From Hypomyces perniciosus (taxonomy: Eukaryota > Ascomycota > Sordariomycetes > Hypocreales > Hypocreaceae), in the NCBI GenBank assembly GCA_008477525.1, contig SPDT01000006.1:957501-1021500 (forward strand): 64,000 nt of DNA, in the 5' to 3' direction. Below the pieces are notes generated by a model. That model saw nothing but the letters and a program-made list of their open reading frames with translations. It was not told the origin of the DNA and searched no databases. Below, piece by piece: positions 1 to 11,786 of the stretch; within the stretch, counting starts at the first letter, position 1, and the number at the start of each line of letters is the position of its first letter. The translations under genes were made by a program, and so were the position numbers.

Positions 1-690
1 GACTGGACCCTCTAAACAAGCTAAAAAACAAGATCAGAGCATAATTTTCCGTCGTGACATTCTAGCCACGATTGGATAGAGGAGCTCCGCACAGCCACAC
101 CTGTAGCCCTGTCAACAGGATCTTACGAGTATGAGTAAGTCGAAGTCTTTCGATGGATGTGTCCGTCAAATCATGTGAAAGACAGGTGTTCAAATAATCA
201 ATAACATTACTGACAAATAGCCCAGGGGCCTCCCCCATGTGTAATGGAATCCGAGTAAATAAAATGAAAATTCCCTCCTGATAGGCTATTCGGACGACTC
301 GCAAGGGTCTCGTTATGGAAGTTGGACAATGGACAGGCTATCCGCGGAGCAAAAATTCTCGGCAGCTTGTAATAAGTCATGTCTTCGTTGAACCCGTACT
401 CGTATTTCCAGCTAAGAAAAAGGGGCCAGATTTTAGAAAACCGGATGTAAGACAGACAGCATTTCCCATGTAGAAGCCACAGTGTTAAGCCACAGTTTTC
501 TACGGAGTACGGTGGTCCGACTTTTGGCCGCCTGTTCTATCTTGTGAAAGTAACGCCACCTCTCACACTCGGCTTCCGGGCTGGTGCTACAGCGCGAAGG
601 GCCACTACTAACTACCACTAGCAGCATTTCAAGGGGATCCCTCACTTTAATAAAAAGTCAACCCATCGGTCTCCTGACAACCCGCGTCCG
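1..690. other. Intergenic, no gene recognised
   Basis: Only short open frames occur here, on the minus strand (62-304 and 433-645), and neither resembles a known family or shows a convincing start context. The region probably holds the end of an upstream transcription unit and the distal promoter of the hydroxylase gene that starts at 912. Confidence 0.5.
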
Positions 691-704
691 ATGCAACCGC
701 CTCC

Positions 705-710
705 TATAAA
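705..710 (+). promoter_or_regulatory. Possible TATA box for the Scs7 homologue
   Basis: TATAAA lies about 200 bases before the ATG at 912 and is followed by a pyrimidine-rich stretch of the kind found at fungal transcription starts. It is a sequence match only; many fungal promoters lack TATA, so this is tentative. Confidence 0.35.
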
Positions 711-911
711 GTGCATCTTCCGTTCTTCATTCCACGCTATCCCAGCGGTTTTTTTTGTCCGATCCAACTTTCTAAACCCTTCTTTGCAAATAGATGTGCT
801 CTCTCTTTCTTTTGCGATACGTATAATACGTCACGGCCTGGACAGACCCCTGGCCACCGCAGCTGCTCCTGTTGAATCCGCCGATTCCGAGAGACACGAT
901 TTCACACAATC

Positions 912-2101
912 ATGCCATCCAGAACACTACCAACGCTTACTCGTGCTGAGGTCGAGTCGCATAACACCGTGTCCTCATGTTATGTCACCATCGGAACCAA
1001 AGTCTACGATATAACCGATTTTGTGGACGATCATCCTGGTGGCGGCCAGCTCATTCTCGACTATGCTGGCAAGGACGTCGAAGATATCCTGAAGGATGGT
1101 CTCTCCCACGAACACTCCGAGGCCGCATACGAGATTCTCGATGAATCCATCGTGGGCTTTGTCGTATCAGAAAAGGGTGGGAAAGCCCAGGACTTTGACC
1201 AGCCAGCGAACGGATCCGCTACTTCATCGGGCACCGATGCGAAGACCTTCGTTCACCCGCGGACCGGAATGTCGTGTGAAGACGACCTCAACAGGGAGAC
1301 TGACTACAACCAAGATTACAAGAAGCACAAGTTCTTGGACCTGAGCAAACCTCTATTCCCCCAGATTTGGACTGGCGGCTTCTCCAAGGAATTCTACTTG
1401 GATCAAGTCCATCGTCCGCGCCATTACAGAGGTGGCAATTCTGCACCTCTGTTCGGCAACTTCTTGGAGCCTCTCACAAAGACCCCTTGGTGGATGGTTC
1501 CCACTATCTGGGTGCCTTGCGTCGCGTATGGCACCTACCTGGCGGCTCAAGGCTTCAGTACCACTTGGATTGTCGCGGCATATTGGGCCTTTGGTCTGTT
1601 TCTTTGGACCTTCATAGAATACTGCTTGCACAGATTCTTGTTTCATCTCGACGAGTACGAGCCCCCCCGATTTTCTATTTGATTTATGCTCGCTAACGAA
1701 GCTGTAGTTACCTACCGGACAACAGATACGGCATCACGCTGCACTTCCTGCTCCATGGCATTCACCACTATCTGCCCATGGATAAGTACAGACTAGTCAT
1801 GCCACCGACTCTCTTCGTGGCTCTCGCAGCTCCATTTTGGTCCCTCGCTCATGCCGTTTTCGCGTACAGCTGGCACGCTGGCACGGCTGTCTATTGTGGC
1901 GGTATCTTTGGCTATATCTGCTACGATCTGACTCACTACTTCCTCCATCACGAGAACCTCCCCCTCTGGTATAAGCAGCTGAAGAAATACCATCTTGAGC
2001 ATCACTTCCTCGACTACGAGCTTGGCTTTGGTGTTACCAGCAAGTTCTGGGACGTCATCTTTGGCACCGAGTTGAAGTCTAACGTTGTCAAGACCAAATA
2101 A
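912..2101 (+). CDS. scs7: Sphingolipid alpha-hydroxylase (fatty acid 2-hydroxylase), Scs7/FAH type
   Basis: Exons 912-1654 and 1708-2101 encode 378 residues; the 53-base intron has a GCTAAC branch point and joins Asp to the Tyr-Leu-Pro-Asp of exon 2. The N-terminus is a cytochrome b5 domain with heme motif HPGG at residues 41-44 and a second His near 66-68. The rest is a fatty acid hydroxylase domain with membrane-spanning segments and the di-iron histidine clusters HRFLFH, GIHHYLP, HYFLHH and YHLEHH. The length matches yeast Scs7 (about 384). By family knowledge it is an ER membrane enzyme that adds the 2-hydroxyl to the very-long-chain fatty acid of ceramides, with electrons passing through its own b5 domain. 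All expected metal ligands appear present. An internal Met at 1778 is not the start, because the histidine clusters and b5 domain lie upstream of it. Confidence 0.95.
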
Positions 2102-2789
2102 TGTACAAGGCCAGCAATTGCGAAGCCCCTGTTTCAGGACTTTCGACAAATACTTCTCTAATCCTTTTAATATGAGCCCCTCTACTCGATGTTGCGATTT
2201 TGGTTTGTATGGAGTTTGGACGAGCAAGGGTCATGAGGATAGGCAGACGAATCATGAAGGCACCATGAGGATGGTACTACAAAAGGCAAAAAGTCAGTGG
2301 CGGATGCCAATAGTATAATGATTAATAGTTTTCAAGATGAAGCTGAGGGGCGGCTGATCAATCTGAAAGTGTAATATTATGCAGCTGTATTAACAGACTT
2401 CTTAATTCAACGTCCCATTTCTGCTCAAAACTTGTCACAACACTACTACTCCAAAATTGGTGCGAAGCCCCTTGGGCCCTTATGAAGACGCTTGTTATTA
2501 TTGTACGTACCTTGCTACTAGAATCTTGTTCCCTTTTTTTCATGCCTCAATACATCTAACATCTGTTGACAGCTGATGTGCAACTGTTTAGGCATACGCG
2601 TTGGGCAATAAACGCGGCACCTGCGGGTCACGTGACATGGCTGGCAAACTACCAAGAAAGCCTCGATTCCCAAAACATTCTGAAAACATCACCCAAACTC
2701 AACACAAACCCTCTGCTAACTTCGCCCAGGCACTACTCTCATCTAAGTAACCCCCGCAACTCATCTGTCGATTTCCAGACCAGATCATC
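2102..2789. other. Intergenic: 3' end of Scs7 and promoter of the RRM protein
   Basis: No convincing gene. The last 250 bases are probably promoter and 5' leader of the RRM protein; CACGTGAC occurs at about 2629, an E-box-like site. Confidence 0.45.
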
Positions 2790-4619
2790 ATGTCTAGCTT
2801 GGACGTCGAGGCTCTTCTCGATGCTACCGCTAAAAGCGCGGCTGACAGAAAGCCTCAGAACCCTGATGTGGAAATCAAAATCAAAGAGGAGCCCATGGAC
2901 GAAGGAGAGAGAGATGCCGAGCGAGACCATGGACGAAATCGTGATGGCAACCGCAACAGGGACAGGGAGCGAGGCCGAGACTACGACCGTCGCCGTCGAG
3001 ATCACCGAAACAGCGTGACTAGAAGCCGCAGCGCCGGTACTCGCAGCGATGCTGGCAGCCACAAAAGCAGACGCAGAAGCAGGAGCCGTGATGGTGACAG
3101 ACGTCCCTCGCGCCGCCACAGAGATGGCGACTACTACCGCGGTGGACGAGGAAATACCCGATCACGCTCGCCCCCCCGCAACTATCGTCCTCGTGATGAT
3201 CGCGACCGCCGAGACCGCCGGGACCGTTCTGATCGATATACCAATGACTATGGCCGTAGACGGGATGACGATCGTCAAAACCCCAAAAATGATGGCACTG
3301 CCCCGCTTACTGAAGATGAAAGGGATCGTCGTACCGTATTCGTGCAGCAGCTTGCAGCTCGTCTTCGGACCCGCGAGCTGAAGGAGTTCTTTGAAAAGGT
3401 CGGACCGGTCAACGAGGCTCAGATCGTCAAAGACCGCATCAGTGGAAGATCCAAGGGGTAAGTCCAAAGCATCGTTGTAAGCCAATTTCATACCCAAAGT
3501 GCACTGCTGACGCTAGGACAGAGTCGGATATGTGGAGTTCAAAAACGAGGAATCAGTGCAACAAGCCCTTCAGCTCACCGGACAGAAGCTCCTAGGTATC
3601 CCCGTCATTGTTCAGCTCACAGAGGCTGAGAAGAATCGTCAAGCTCGCAACCCTGAGTCGTCGGGTGCACATCCAAATTCCATTCCCTTCCATCGGCTCT
3701 ACGTGGGCAACATTCATTTCAATGTCACCGAACAAGATCTGCAGGCCGTGTTCGAGCCATTTGGAGAGCTTGAATTCGTTCAGCTTCAAAAGGACGACAG
3801 TGGTCGTAGCCGTGGCTATGGCTTCGTTCAGTGAGTGACGATTCATACTTCCCATTAATACAAGATCCAAGCTAACCAGTCAATTCTAGATTCCGGGACG
3901 CTGGCCAGGCTCGAGAGGCTCTAGAGAAGATGAACGGCTTTGACCTTGCTGGTCGCCCCATCCGTGTTGGCCTCGGAAACGATAAGTTTACCCCTGAGAG
4001 CACTGCCAACCTAATGCACAAGTTTTCGGGCAACGGCCAGAGCTTCCAAGGCTCCGCGTTCTCGGGATCAGGTGGTCGTGGTCAACAGGCATCCGCATTC
4101 GATCGAGCTGGTGGACGAGACAGCGACAAGACAGGTGGTGCTAGCGCTCTGGACGACACGGACGTCGCCGGCGTGAACTTTAACAACTATAGTCGTGATG
4201 CATTGATGAGAAAGCTTGCCAGAACCGATGAGTCTTCGACCAATGGCGGTGAAGAACGCCAACAAGTCCTCAAACCCAAGACAGAGACCAAACCTTTGCC
4301 TGTCAATGTTAACATGGCTAGCCGATGCGTTGTTCTACATAACATGTTCGACCCGGCAATCGAAACAGGTGACAACTGGATCAAAGACCTTGAAGAAGAA
4401 GTACGACTGGAGGCTGAAAGCCAATACGGACATGTCGTCCACATTTCCGTCGATCCGAACTCCAAGGGAGACATTTACCTCAAGTTCGACAAAGTCCAGG
4501 GCGGCGAAAACGCTATCAAGGGTCTTAACGGTAGATACTTTGGTGGCCGAATGATCGACGCGTCCCCTGTTGTAGACGCAGTCTACAGCAGTTTGTTCTC
4601 TCGCACTAGAGCAATCTGA
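2790..4619 (+). CDS. SR-rich RNA-binding splicing factor with three RRMs (RBM39/Rsd1-like)
   Basis: Three exons (2790-3457, 3522-3830, 3890-4619) encode 568 residues. Both introns (64 and 59 bases) interrupt RRM coding. Residues about 50-165 form an Arg/Ser/Asp-rich domain with many RS, RD and RR dipeptides. RRM1 is at about 182-256, with RTVFVQQL and GVGYVEF as RNP motifs; RRM2 at about 279-352, with LYVGNI and GYGFVQF; and a divergent C-terminal RRM at about 470-555 of the U2AF-homology (UHM) type, with [10 protein letters not shown] and GDIYLKF. This order is that of RBM39/CAPER-alpha and S. pombe Rsd1, which link U2AF65/SF3b to early spliceosome assembly in the nucleus. The family call rests on domain order. 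A glycine-rich linker separates RRM2 and RRM3. Confidence 0.9.
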
Positions 4620-6350
4620 AGCTAATGTTGGCCTACCGACACCGGCTCTATCTAGGATCCTAGAGGTAAGCAGCAACACAGCTCAATATACTCAGAAGTG
4701 TCTAAATATCTTGCCACTTCATAGGTTCCCCTTGTGCCTCTTATACCACGGCACGAATTCTCGCTTTGATTACGAAATCGCATTGAAATTGCATACTGGA
4801 CCTCGATTCGTCAAGACGAATACTAAACAACCAACTTTTGGTGCTGCAGGTCGTCCTTCCGAAGTCTGACGCGGCGCCTTGGTCGCCCCCTTGATCACTA
4901 ATATATACAACGCTTTTCGCGTTACGATGTCTCAAACTGATGTTTGTGTCTTAGGACAGTCATCGATGTTCAACGATCAAGAAAGAAATGGCTTACGATA
5001 GTGTTTGAAATTAGTTCGGGAGTTATGGAAATAGCAAATGTAGGACCGTAACATATTGCACAGGCCAGTCGTGACCAATCCTACCTTATCTTCTCACAGA
5101 AGGGATTTTTTGATGTTTGACAGGCAACCAACCCACTACCCAGAACCAGATGTTTGTTGCTGGGTGACCAACAGGAAGGCCATGTTCGACCACTTTCATG
5201 ACAGCGCGCAGTGCATAGTGACATTAGACTCTAGCGTTGATCTTATTACTTGTTCATAATATCTATTACTCTAGGCGATTTAGGTCTACGAGATGCGATA
5301 GAGCACTACGAGACTATTCTGTTGCTCAGGGGCGGTTGCTAAGTCGAGCAATAGGGGACCAGTGATTCATGGAGGGCTGTGATGGATTTTCTTTGCCTCG
5401 TTGCCTGGTAGCTCTTATTTGTGGGAGGTGATGTATCTTCATCCCATGTCATTCATTCACTCCTCACTTCTGTTTCCTTTCTCTGCAGACTCATCGCGCA
5501 GGCCTACTCCTAGACTCGGTTGCGAATACATAGCGAGGCATTTATAGGACGCATTATTACTTTTACTGAGTTCTCTTTTTCTTGCTCACTCTTTCCATCG
5601 GCTTCCTGCAGGTGATTTAGGAACATAACTGAAACAGGTGGGAAAACCTCGAGGTCTTTGACCAGCAACCCCTGTGCCCGGCCTGAAGTGAGCGAGCAAC
5701 TCACTTCAGACTCAGTTCAGATCTTCTCACTTTCAATACTTTGAGCCCCACTTGAGCACCGTTGTTTTATTTTCCCTGCCCTTCTCGATTTCTTCTTTCC
5801 GGCGTAACTCTTGGTGCAGTTGACTTCATCATCGCTCTCTCTACGACGGTGTTTTTGTTCTTTTCGCAGATAGAGAAGAGAACAAGGGCACCAGCGCCCG
5901 ATTTCGTCTTTTCCTCCTTCATCTTCTCCTGCATTTCGGAGCGGCTGATTCGGAGCTCACTCAGGTTCGTTGTCACTGAATAGCATCATCCTCTTTGTTT
6001 CTGTGCAAAGCCTCTTTGTCTTCGTTGGCTCGGATTTTGTTTTCGAGACGATCCTGACCTTTTTCCCCATGATAATCACATTGTTGGATTTTATTGTCAT
6101 TGTTTTTCTCAGCATTTCCCTCCAAAACTGACACAGGCAACTGACAGATCCCTAGCAACCAGTGCCAGACTGATGAAACAATAGAATCACAATACCATCA
6201 CAACGGCATTGACTTCACATCGACACTTTCATTTTGCCTGAGGCTGCTGCGAGCACTGCCCAGCGCATTTTTCCCCTTACTTTCTGCCCACACTCAACTC
6301 TTCCCAGCACCCCTCATCTTCATCATCTCATCCTCTTCTTTCTCAGGAGG
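4620..6350. other. Long intergenic region and pyrimidine-rich 5' leader
   Basis: About 1.7 kb with no supported gene. From about 5450 to 6350 the plus strand is strongly C/T-rich, typical of promoter and 5' untranslated leader of fungal genes, here leading to the ATG at 6351. An in-frame upstream extension to 6234 lacks an ATG. An intron inside the leader is possible but not demonstrable. Confidence 0.5.
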
Positions 6351-8739
6351 ATGACCAAGACCGAAACGAAAACCCCGGTTTCGTCCAACGGCTCTGGAGA
6401 TCGCTCTTCGTCAGGACAAGTGTTTACGCCGAGCATTCAGGGGACGGCGAAGTTGGGCGGCGCTATGTTGTCCGTTAACTTCTCCACGCCCCTTGCTGGG
6501 GTTGCGCGGTCTGAGAGGATCAAGCAGATGTCGAACACCCATGTGAGTCCTTATCCTACCGCTTCTACACAAAGCCTGCTCCCGTCTTGGGCTCTGCCAT
6601 TGTTCTCAGAGCTGACCCTTTGTCTTCAGCCTGCTTTCGAAAAGTCGCGTATGACGCAGGAGATCCTAGTCAAGATACAGCATTCCCTCCGACGCATGCC
6701 TGGCGTTTCTGCTGCTGAGTCCAGTGAGATTATTACTCAACTCCAGGAGGTTGGCCAGATCATCAGCCAAGAGACGAGCCAGCTCGTCGATGCGTTGATG
6801 AATCTGAACCTCGACCAAGAGGATACGGACAAGGCAATTGCCCGGATGAGTATTGAGGCCAACTTGGCCAAGGCCACGACGGATGATCAAGCTCAAACTA
6901 TCAATAACCTCCGTGAAGAGCTCAAGGCGGAGAAGAACAAGACGGACGAAGCCGAGTCGGGCATCAAGAGAATGATGCGGGATCTAGAAGATCTTACAGT
7001 TGAGTTCAAGCAGTTGAAGAACAAAGCTGAGAAGCAACAAAGTGACGACTCCTCTGATGAGGAAGACCTTGTTAAGGTGAGCGAGCAAGCCGGCAAAGCG
7101 ACATCAGAATTCAGCAACGCTAATCATTCTGCAGAGCCTTGAGGGCACGATCCAAACACTGGAGGAACAAGTCAATAAGCACCGCACGCTCTGGGTCATG
7201 CGACGCTCTAATCCCGAGGCAGTCGCCCGAGCCATCGAGACCGTTGCTGACTCTGCCCTCGAGAAGAACATTTATCACAAGAGCATTATGCCTCTGAAAA
7301 GGGAGGAGGACATTCGCGACGACGATGCCTCTCGCGTGTTTACCGACCTTCCGCCACCTCCTCGTGCTGCCTCGGTCTTTCAACCGATTCATCGCCCTCC
7401 AACTGCGGGACCACCACCCAAGTTTGGCCAGCTCCAGGCTGGTCCGCCACGAGCTCCCTCAGTAGCTCCCCATGACCGTCGACCTTCGGGTCCTTGGGGC
7501 TCTAATACTTCGGCCCATGGCAGCCGCTCGAATTCGTTCAGCAACGGCCCACCCCCCTTTCCAGCCTCTGCCTTCGGCCGGGCTCCCTCGCGGAGAGGAT
7601 TCCAGAACAACTCCCGCTATCGGAATGACTTCCAGCAGTCTAGCTTTGCCATGCCGGACCACCCTCCCCACAGGCCCAGCAGCTCGTTCGGCTATGGGCG
7701 TGAGTTTTACCCTAATACCCCGACTGGACGAGGCAGATATGGTCGCTCGCATAACTCTGGCCAACTTCCAATGGAATTTGGTGGCCCATTATCCTCTGGC
7801 GGCTCTGTCTCGGGCCCCAGCACCGCCATGATCAGCCGTAACTCCTTCTCTGGTCCGCCCATCACCATTACTGAAGGCACCGTCACTGCGTGGCATGAAC
7901 AGGTTATGGAGTTTTATGCCATCATCCGCGCATTTGTTGAGCGACATGCCAATAACCCGAACATTGCACAGGCCATGAAGCTGAAATCGACATCCCTGTG
8001 GCCAATTCTCCTGGCGACCTACCACCCGCTGTCTGAGCCAGAGGCGTCGTCGTATCTCGAGTACCACATCCGCAATGAGAACTCCAAGTCGTGCCTCGTC
8101 ACGCGCGTCATTATCGACTTCATCGTGAACCGAGTCTGGGTACCTGGTGCTTGGACTGGTGCTGATCCGGATTCCACATATGCTCTCGTGGAGCTGGATA
8201 GAGAGCTTGAGCGCACACAGGGTATGTTTAACAACCCCCCCCCCTTTTCCATTTGACCTTCTTAAAGCTGACCTTCTCATACAGGCCAGCCCTCCGCCCT
8301 CCGTCAGCCTCTGCTTGATCGACAAGCCAACATCATCGACACCATCATGAAGAACGAACATGGCTCCCCCTTCATCAAAAACAAAATCGAAGAGACCGCC
8401 ACCACTCTCGTGCAGAACCTGCAGCCCCTACTCAACAAATTCGCCAACCCTGCAGAGGCCTACCGCGACATGGAGCAAGTCGCAGACAACGCATGGGAGC
8501 TATCGTCCAAGATCCTCACCAGCCGTCTTACGTTCGACTTCCGCTTCCCGGAAATCGGCAGCCGCTTCTCGTCGCAGTCGATGCTGCCGATCTGGCCGCC
8601 CATGGACCCGCTTGAGTTGCAGGCCAAGCACTGGCGCGTGGCGTTGGTTACGACTCCGGTGGTTACGTGCCGGAACGATACGGGCAGTAACATCTCTGCT
8701 CATTCGGTGTCTCTGGCGGATGTGTTCTGCATGCAGTAG
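6351..8739 (+). CDS. Conserved filamentous-fungal coiled-coil protein, function unknown
   Basis: Four exons (6351-6542, 6630-7076, 7135-8221, 8285-8739) give 726 residues. The first intron (87 bases) is a multiple of three and open in frame, so retention would add 29 residues. The N-terminal 60 residues are Ser/Thr-rich. Residues about 70-240 are helical, with a coiled coil rich in Lys, Glu and Leu and an acidic SDDSSDEED patch. Residues about 270-440 are low complexity, rich in Pro, Ser, Gly, Arg and Phe, and probably disordered. The C-terminal 290 residues form a conserved-looking globular helical domain around WHEQVMEFYAIIRAF and SMLPIWPPMDP. I recognise no catalytic motif. The start at 6351 is chosen because the open frame above it has no ATG and reads through C/T-rich leader. 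A scaffold role is possible but is inference. Confidence 0.85.
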
Positions 8740-9649
8740 AGGGAGGGGGACCTATCCCTCGCATGCCAAACGAGAAGCAAAATAGACTCTCGTACTAAAA
8801 CATCAAGGGGTTTCATGGGCCCTTTCACACTCAGTCATACGCAATCACAGATTGGAAGTTTTCTACTTCTCATCTTCTGAATACACACACCCGCGTATCA
8901 TGCACGGGCAAGGGGTCTGATCTCATGGGTTCTCTCATTCAGGACCAATATCAGAATACCTAAGGAGGGCGTCTTCTTGCTTATTTTAATTCTTCTCTGG
9001 ACAGATTTCTCAGTTCAGGATCAAACAGGGTTGGGATTTAATTTTGGGCTGTCCCCTTTCCCCCCTTTTTTTTCTCACTCCCGTTTATTTGTTTGGGGGG
9101 GGCCAATATATCAGGGCTCATTTGTTACCGGACTCTATCATGGAGGAAGATGGAACAGCACAGAAGAGCCGGTGGGAATAGTACATCAGCACGAAGTGAC
9201 GATGAGATGAATTCGATGAACACGGCGGACCATTTTCTTTGGTTTTTTCTTTCTTTCTCATGGCTTGCATATAGTCGGCCAGCCAAACTGAACACAAAGG
9301 GGTTAGATTTCTAGCTAGACATGGGCACATCACGGGCAATAATAGATTGGGCAATCGATAAAAAATGCGAGTTATTCAAATCCGGTCTGTGTCCTCTGCT
9401 TCTACAGGTTCGCCGGCCATTGCGACTGGTATTGTTCCAAAGCAACCGGGACGCCTTTTCTGTCTTCTGTAAGTGTATCACCACTCCTCTAGGGACCCAT
9501 TTCCCATCTACACTCATAGACCAGGGAGTGAGTGGTATCATAGTCCATGCCTTCCAAACCCCTGTCCCCTAAACGCCGGTCTTCTCTCCCCAGAATACAA
9601 AGAAATTCCGTCCAAGGCACACGGGAATAAGACGTTTCCCTTCACACCC
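8740..9649. other. Convergent 3' intergenic region
   Basis: Lies between the 3' ends of the plus-strand coiled-coil gene and the minus-strand von Willebrand A gene. It contains T-rich and A-rich stretches expected of terminators for both. No gene supported. Confidence 0.5.
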
Positions 9650-10672
9650 TCAACGCCGTCTTCTCCGCGATCCATCAACAGGCTTGCGATCCAAGCGACG
9701 AACAACCGCCCCCAGAACAACCTTGAGGATACCATCGGCAGAAAGCACCTTGCCGCTATCAGAAGTCGTGCTGTCCCACGCAACGGTATCCACCATATCA
9801 CGAATCCCCTGATCCACCAAATCGTCATCCAGCTCCCTCAATGCCTCTCGCGCGCTGCGGTCGTTGCCCACCTGGAAAAACTGCACACCAATCTGATGCG
9901 GCGGCGCTTCCAGCTGGTCAAGCTTCTTCGCGCTCTGCACAATGATGCTCTCTGGGTCATCTGTCGGTCTGCCATCCGTGATGATGATGATGTTCACGGG
10001 CTTGACCCTGTCCATGTCCTTAGCACTAGATAGACTCGCAAGGTAGGGCTTCAAGATGCTCTGCAGCCTCTCTCCCGTTGGCGTGGTACCGTGAGGTCGC
10101 ACATCCCTGAAGATATTCTCCACCGTTTCGGGACTGGTGATGTTGTAGTATCCGTTCTTGGCTTTATCTTTGGAGCCGGAGACGCCAGAGCGGTGGTTGA
10201 GGAAGTACAAGTCGATGCCATCAGCGTCGTGGGCAGTGCAGATGGGCGTGATGGAGCGCAGAGCGGTGGATACTTCGCGCCAGGAAGGGCCCTGCATGGA
10301 ACCTGAGTCGTCGACCAGGAAGATGGTGTCAAAGGAGGACAGGAATGCGTATTTGTCGTCGTCGTTTGTGATGTTGTAGAGAGGCGGCGCTGGGCCAGGG
10401 ATGAAGTTGCTCCCTAGAGGAGACGGGGTGGAAGTGTACGCAGGAGGAGCATCGACTAAAGCAAACTATGTGTTAGTAAAAGTGCTCTCTGGAATCCCCA
10501 TGGCTTCTCCATGGATTGATGCCCTGATATGAGACTTACATGGGCCGCCTGGTCCTGACGATACGGAGCCAGTGTAGGGGTTATTCGAGCTCATGGCCCG
10601 AGTAGAAGCCGACTTCTCTGCATCTTTGCGAGAAAACTTGCCCTTGATACTTCCAAACAATGATCTACTCAT
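9650..10672 (-). CDS. Small von Willebrand factor A domain protein
   Basis: Two exons on the minus strand (10672-10540 and 10455-9650) with an 84-base intron give 312 residues. The N-terminal 85 residues are Ser/Pro-rich and probably flexible. From about residue 85 a single vWA domain follows: the MIDAS motif DDSGS at 93-97 after hydrophobic strand TIFLV, the Thr of HGTTPTG, and ITDGRPTDD supplying the second Asp. All three metal-binding elements are present, so it should bind a divalent cation and a protein partner. There is no VIT, copine C2 or membrane segment. The tail ends in five arginines. Similar stand-alone vWA proteins are common in filamentous fungi without a known function. The ATG at 10672 is the first in frame; the codon at 10678 is TTG. 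Confidence 0.85.
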
Positions 10673-10750
10673 GACCAATTTGTCGTTCCCTTTCTCTCTC
10701 GTGAGATAGATAAGCGGAGTAAGAAGGGGTCGGGGTGCTTGTTTGTCCGA

Positions 10751-10756
10751 TTTATA
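10751..10756 (-). promoter_or_regulatory. Possible TATA box for the vWA gene
   Basis: Read on the minus strand this is TATAAA about 80 bases upstream of the ATG at 10672, a plausible spacing for a fungal core promoter. Sequence match only. Confidence 0.4.
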
Positions 10757-11230
10757 AGATGCGGTGTATCTTGACTAAGAGCAGTGAATCCGAATAGAAT
10801 GTTTTTGGAGAGACAAAAGAGTTAATCACTGCAAAGAAAAAAGAGAATTGATTATTATTGCCCGTGAAAGGGATGGTTGCAGTTGCTTTGTTTGTTTTGG
10901 CTCGATCAGGCGTTTGAATAGGTACCCAACTGGTATGAACATGAGTGCCGAGAATCGCTTGTCTCTTTTTTTTTCACAACCCTCCATGATTTACTTCGGC
11001 ATCACTTCTTATATCATTTTTCTCCATACTCAATCTATGATAACCTCTCTCATAGCCTAAACTATAATAATGACTAACTTCGTGTTACAAGATTACTAGT
11101 CCTCTGAGGTTGACTTGGATAGTACGAAGTAGTGGCAGTGCATATACTTATGCACGCCCGGGGCATAATTAATTTCGCTTATCCACCCCCGCCACAAGGC
11201 AGCACACAAGGCACATAAGCCAGGCACATG

Positions 11231-11260
11231 CACAAGCACAAGCACAAGCACAAGCACAAG
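11231..11260. repeat. (CACAAG)5 hexanucleotide repeat
   Basis: Five perfect tandem copies of CACAAG, preceded by imperfect copies from about 11200. A simple microsatellite in intergenic DNA. Confidence 0.9.
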
Positions 11261-11786
11261 GCTTCGGCTTCACAACGCATTTGCATAGGGCTGTTATCAG
11301 CCTTTCAGTTGGCCCATTTTCGAGGCCCTATCATAACCGCGCGCAGCATAGGCGCGGTCGCGGTCTATCATGCATTTGATATCTCACAAATACAACATAG
11401 AATATCTCGTGACAACGCAAAGGCTGCCAACTTCACATTGCCCCCGGATCGCCCAGGCTATGTTCGTCAGCAGATCGGCCAAGATGGTCACTGCATGGAA
11501 TTCCACTTTAAAGTCAGCAAGGCATCAATTCCGGGCCGCAAATACCGCGGCTTGCAATGCAAATCCATCATCTAATAGCTAGTCATGATATCTAGAGTCT
11601 CTCAATGAAACCCCTTCACAGCCTTCAAATGTGCACTATATGAGACGCCGTCTCCTTGGCACTCGCACTACGAGGTAGCCCCCTCATTTCAAAGCAAATA
11701 TCTCCAGCACAGCCACTTTACTCATGAAGACGCATCCCGGCCAAATGCTGGAAACTGGGGTATCATGCACGTCGTGATATGATCCT

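Larger units (their letters stand above)
10673..11786. other. Intergenic between two minus-strand genes
   Basis: Holds the promoter of the vWA gene and, towards 11786, the 3' flank of the aminotransferase. An open frame of 115 codons at 11228-11575 begins inside the CACAAG repeat and has no recognisable content, so I do not call it a gene. Confidence 0.45.

Noticed and set aside
11228..11575. 115-codon frame beginning in the CACAAG repeat
   Set aside because: Its first residues are only the repeat (HKHKHK) and the rest matches nothing.
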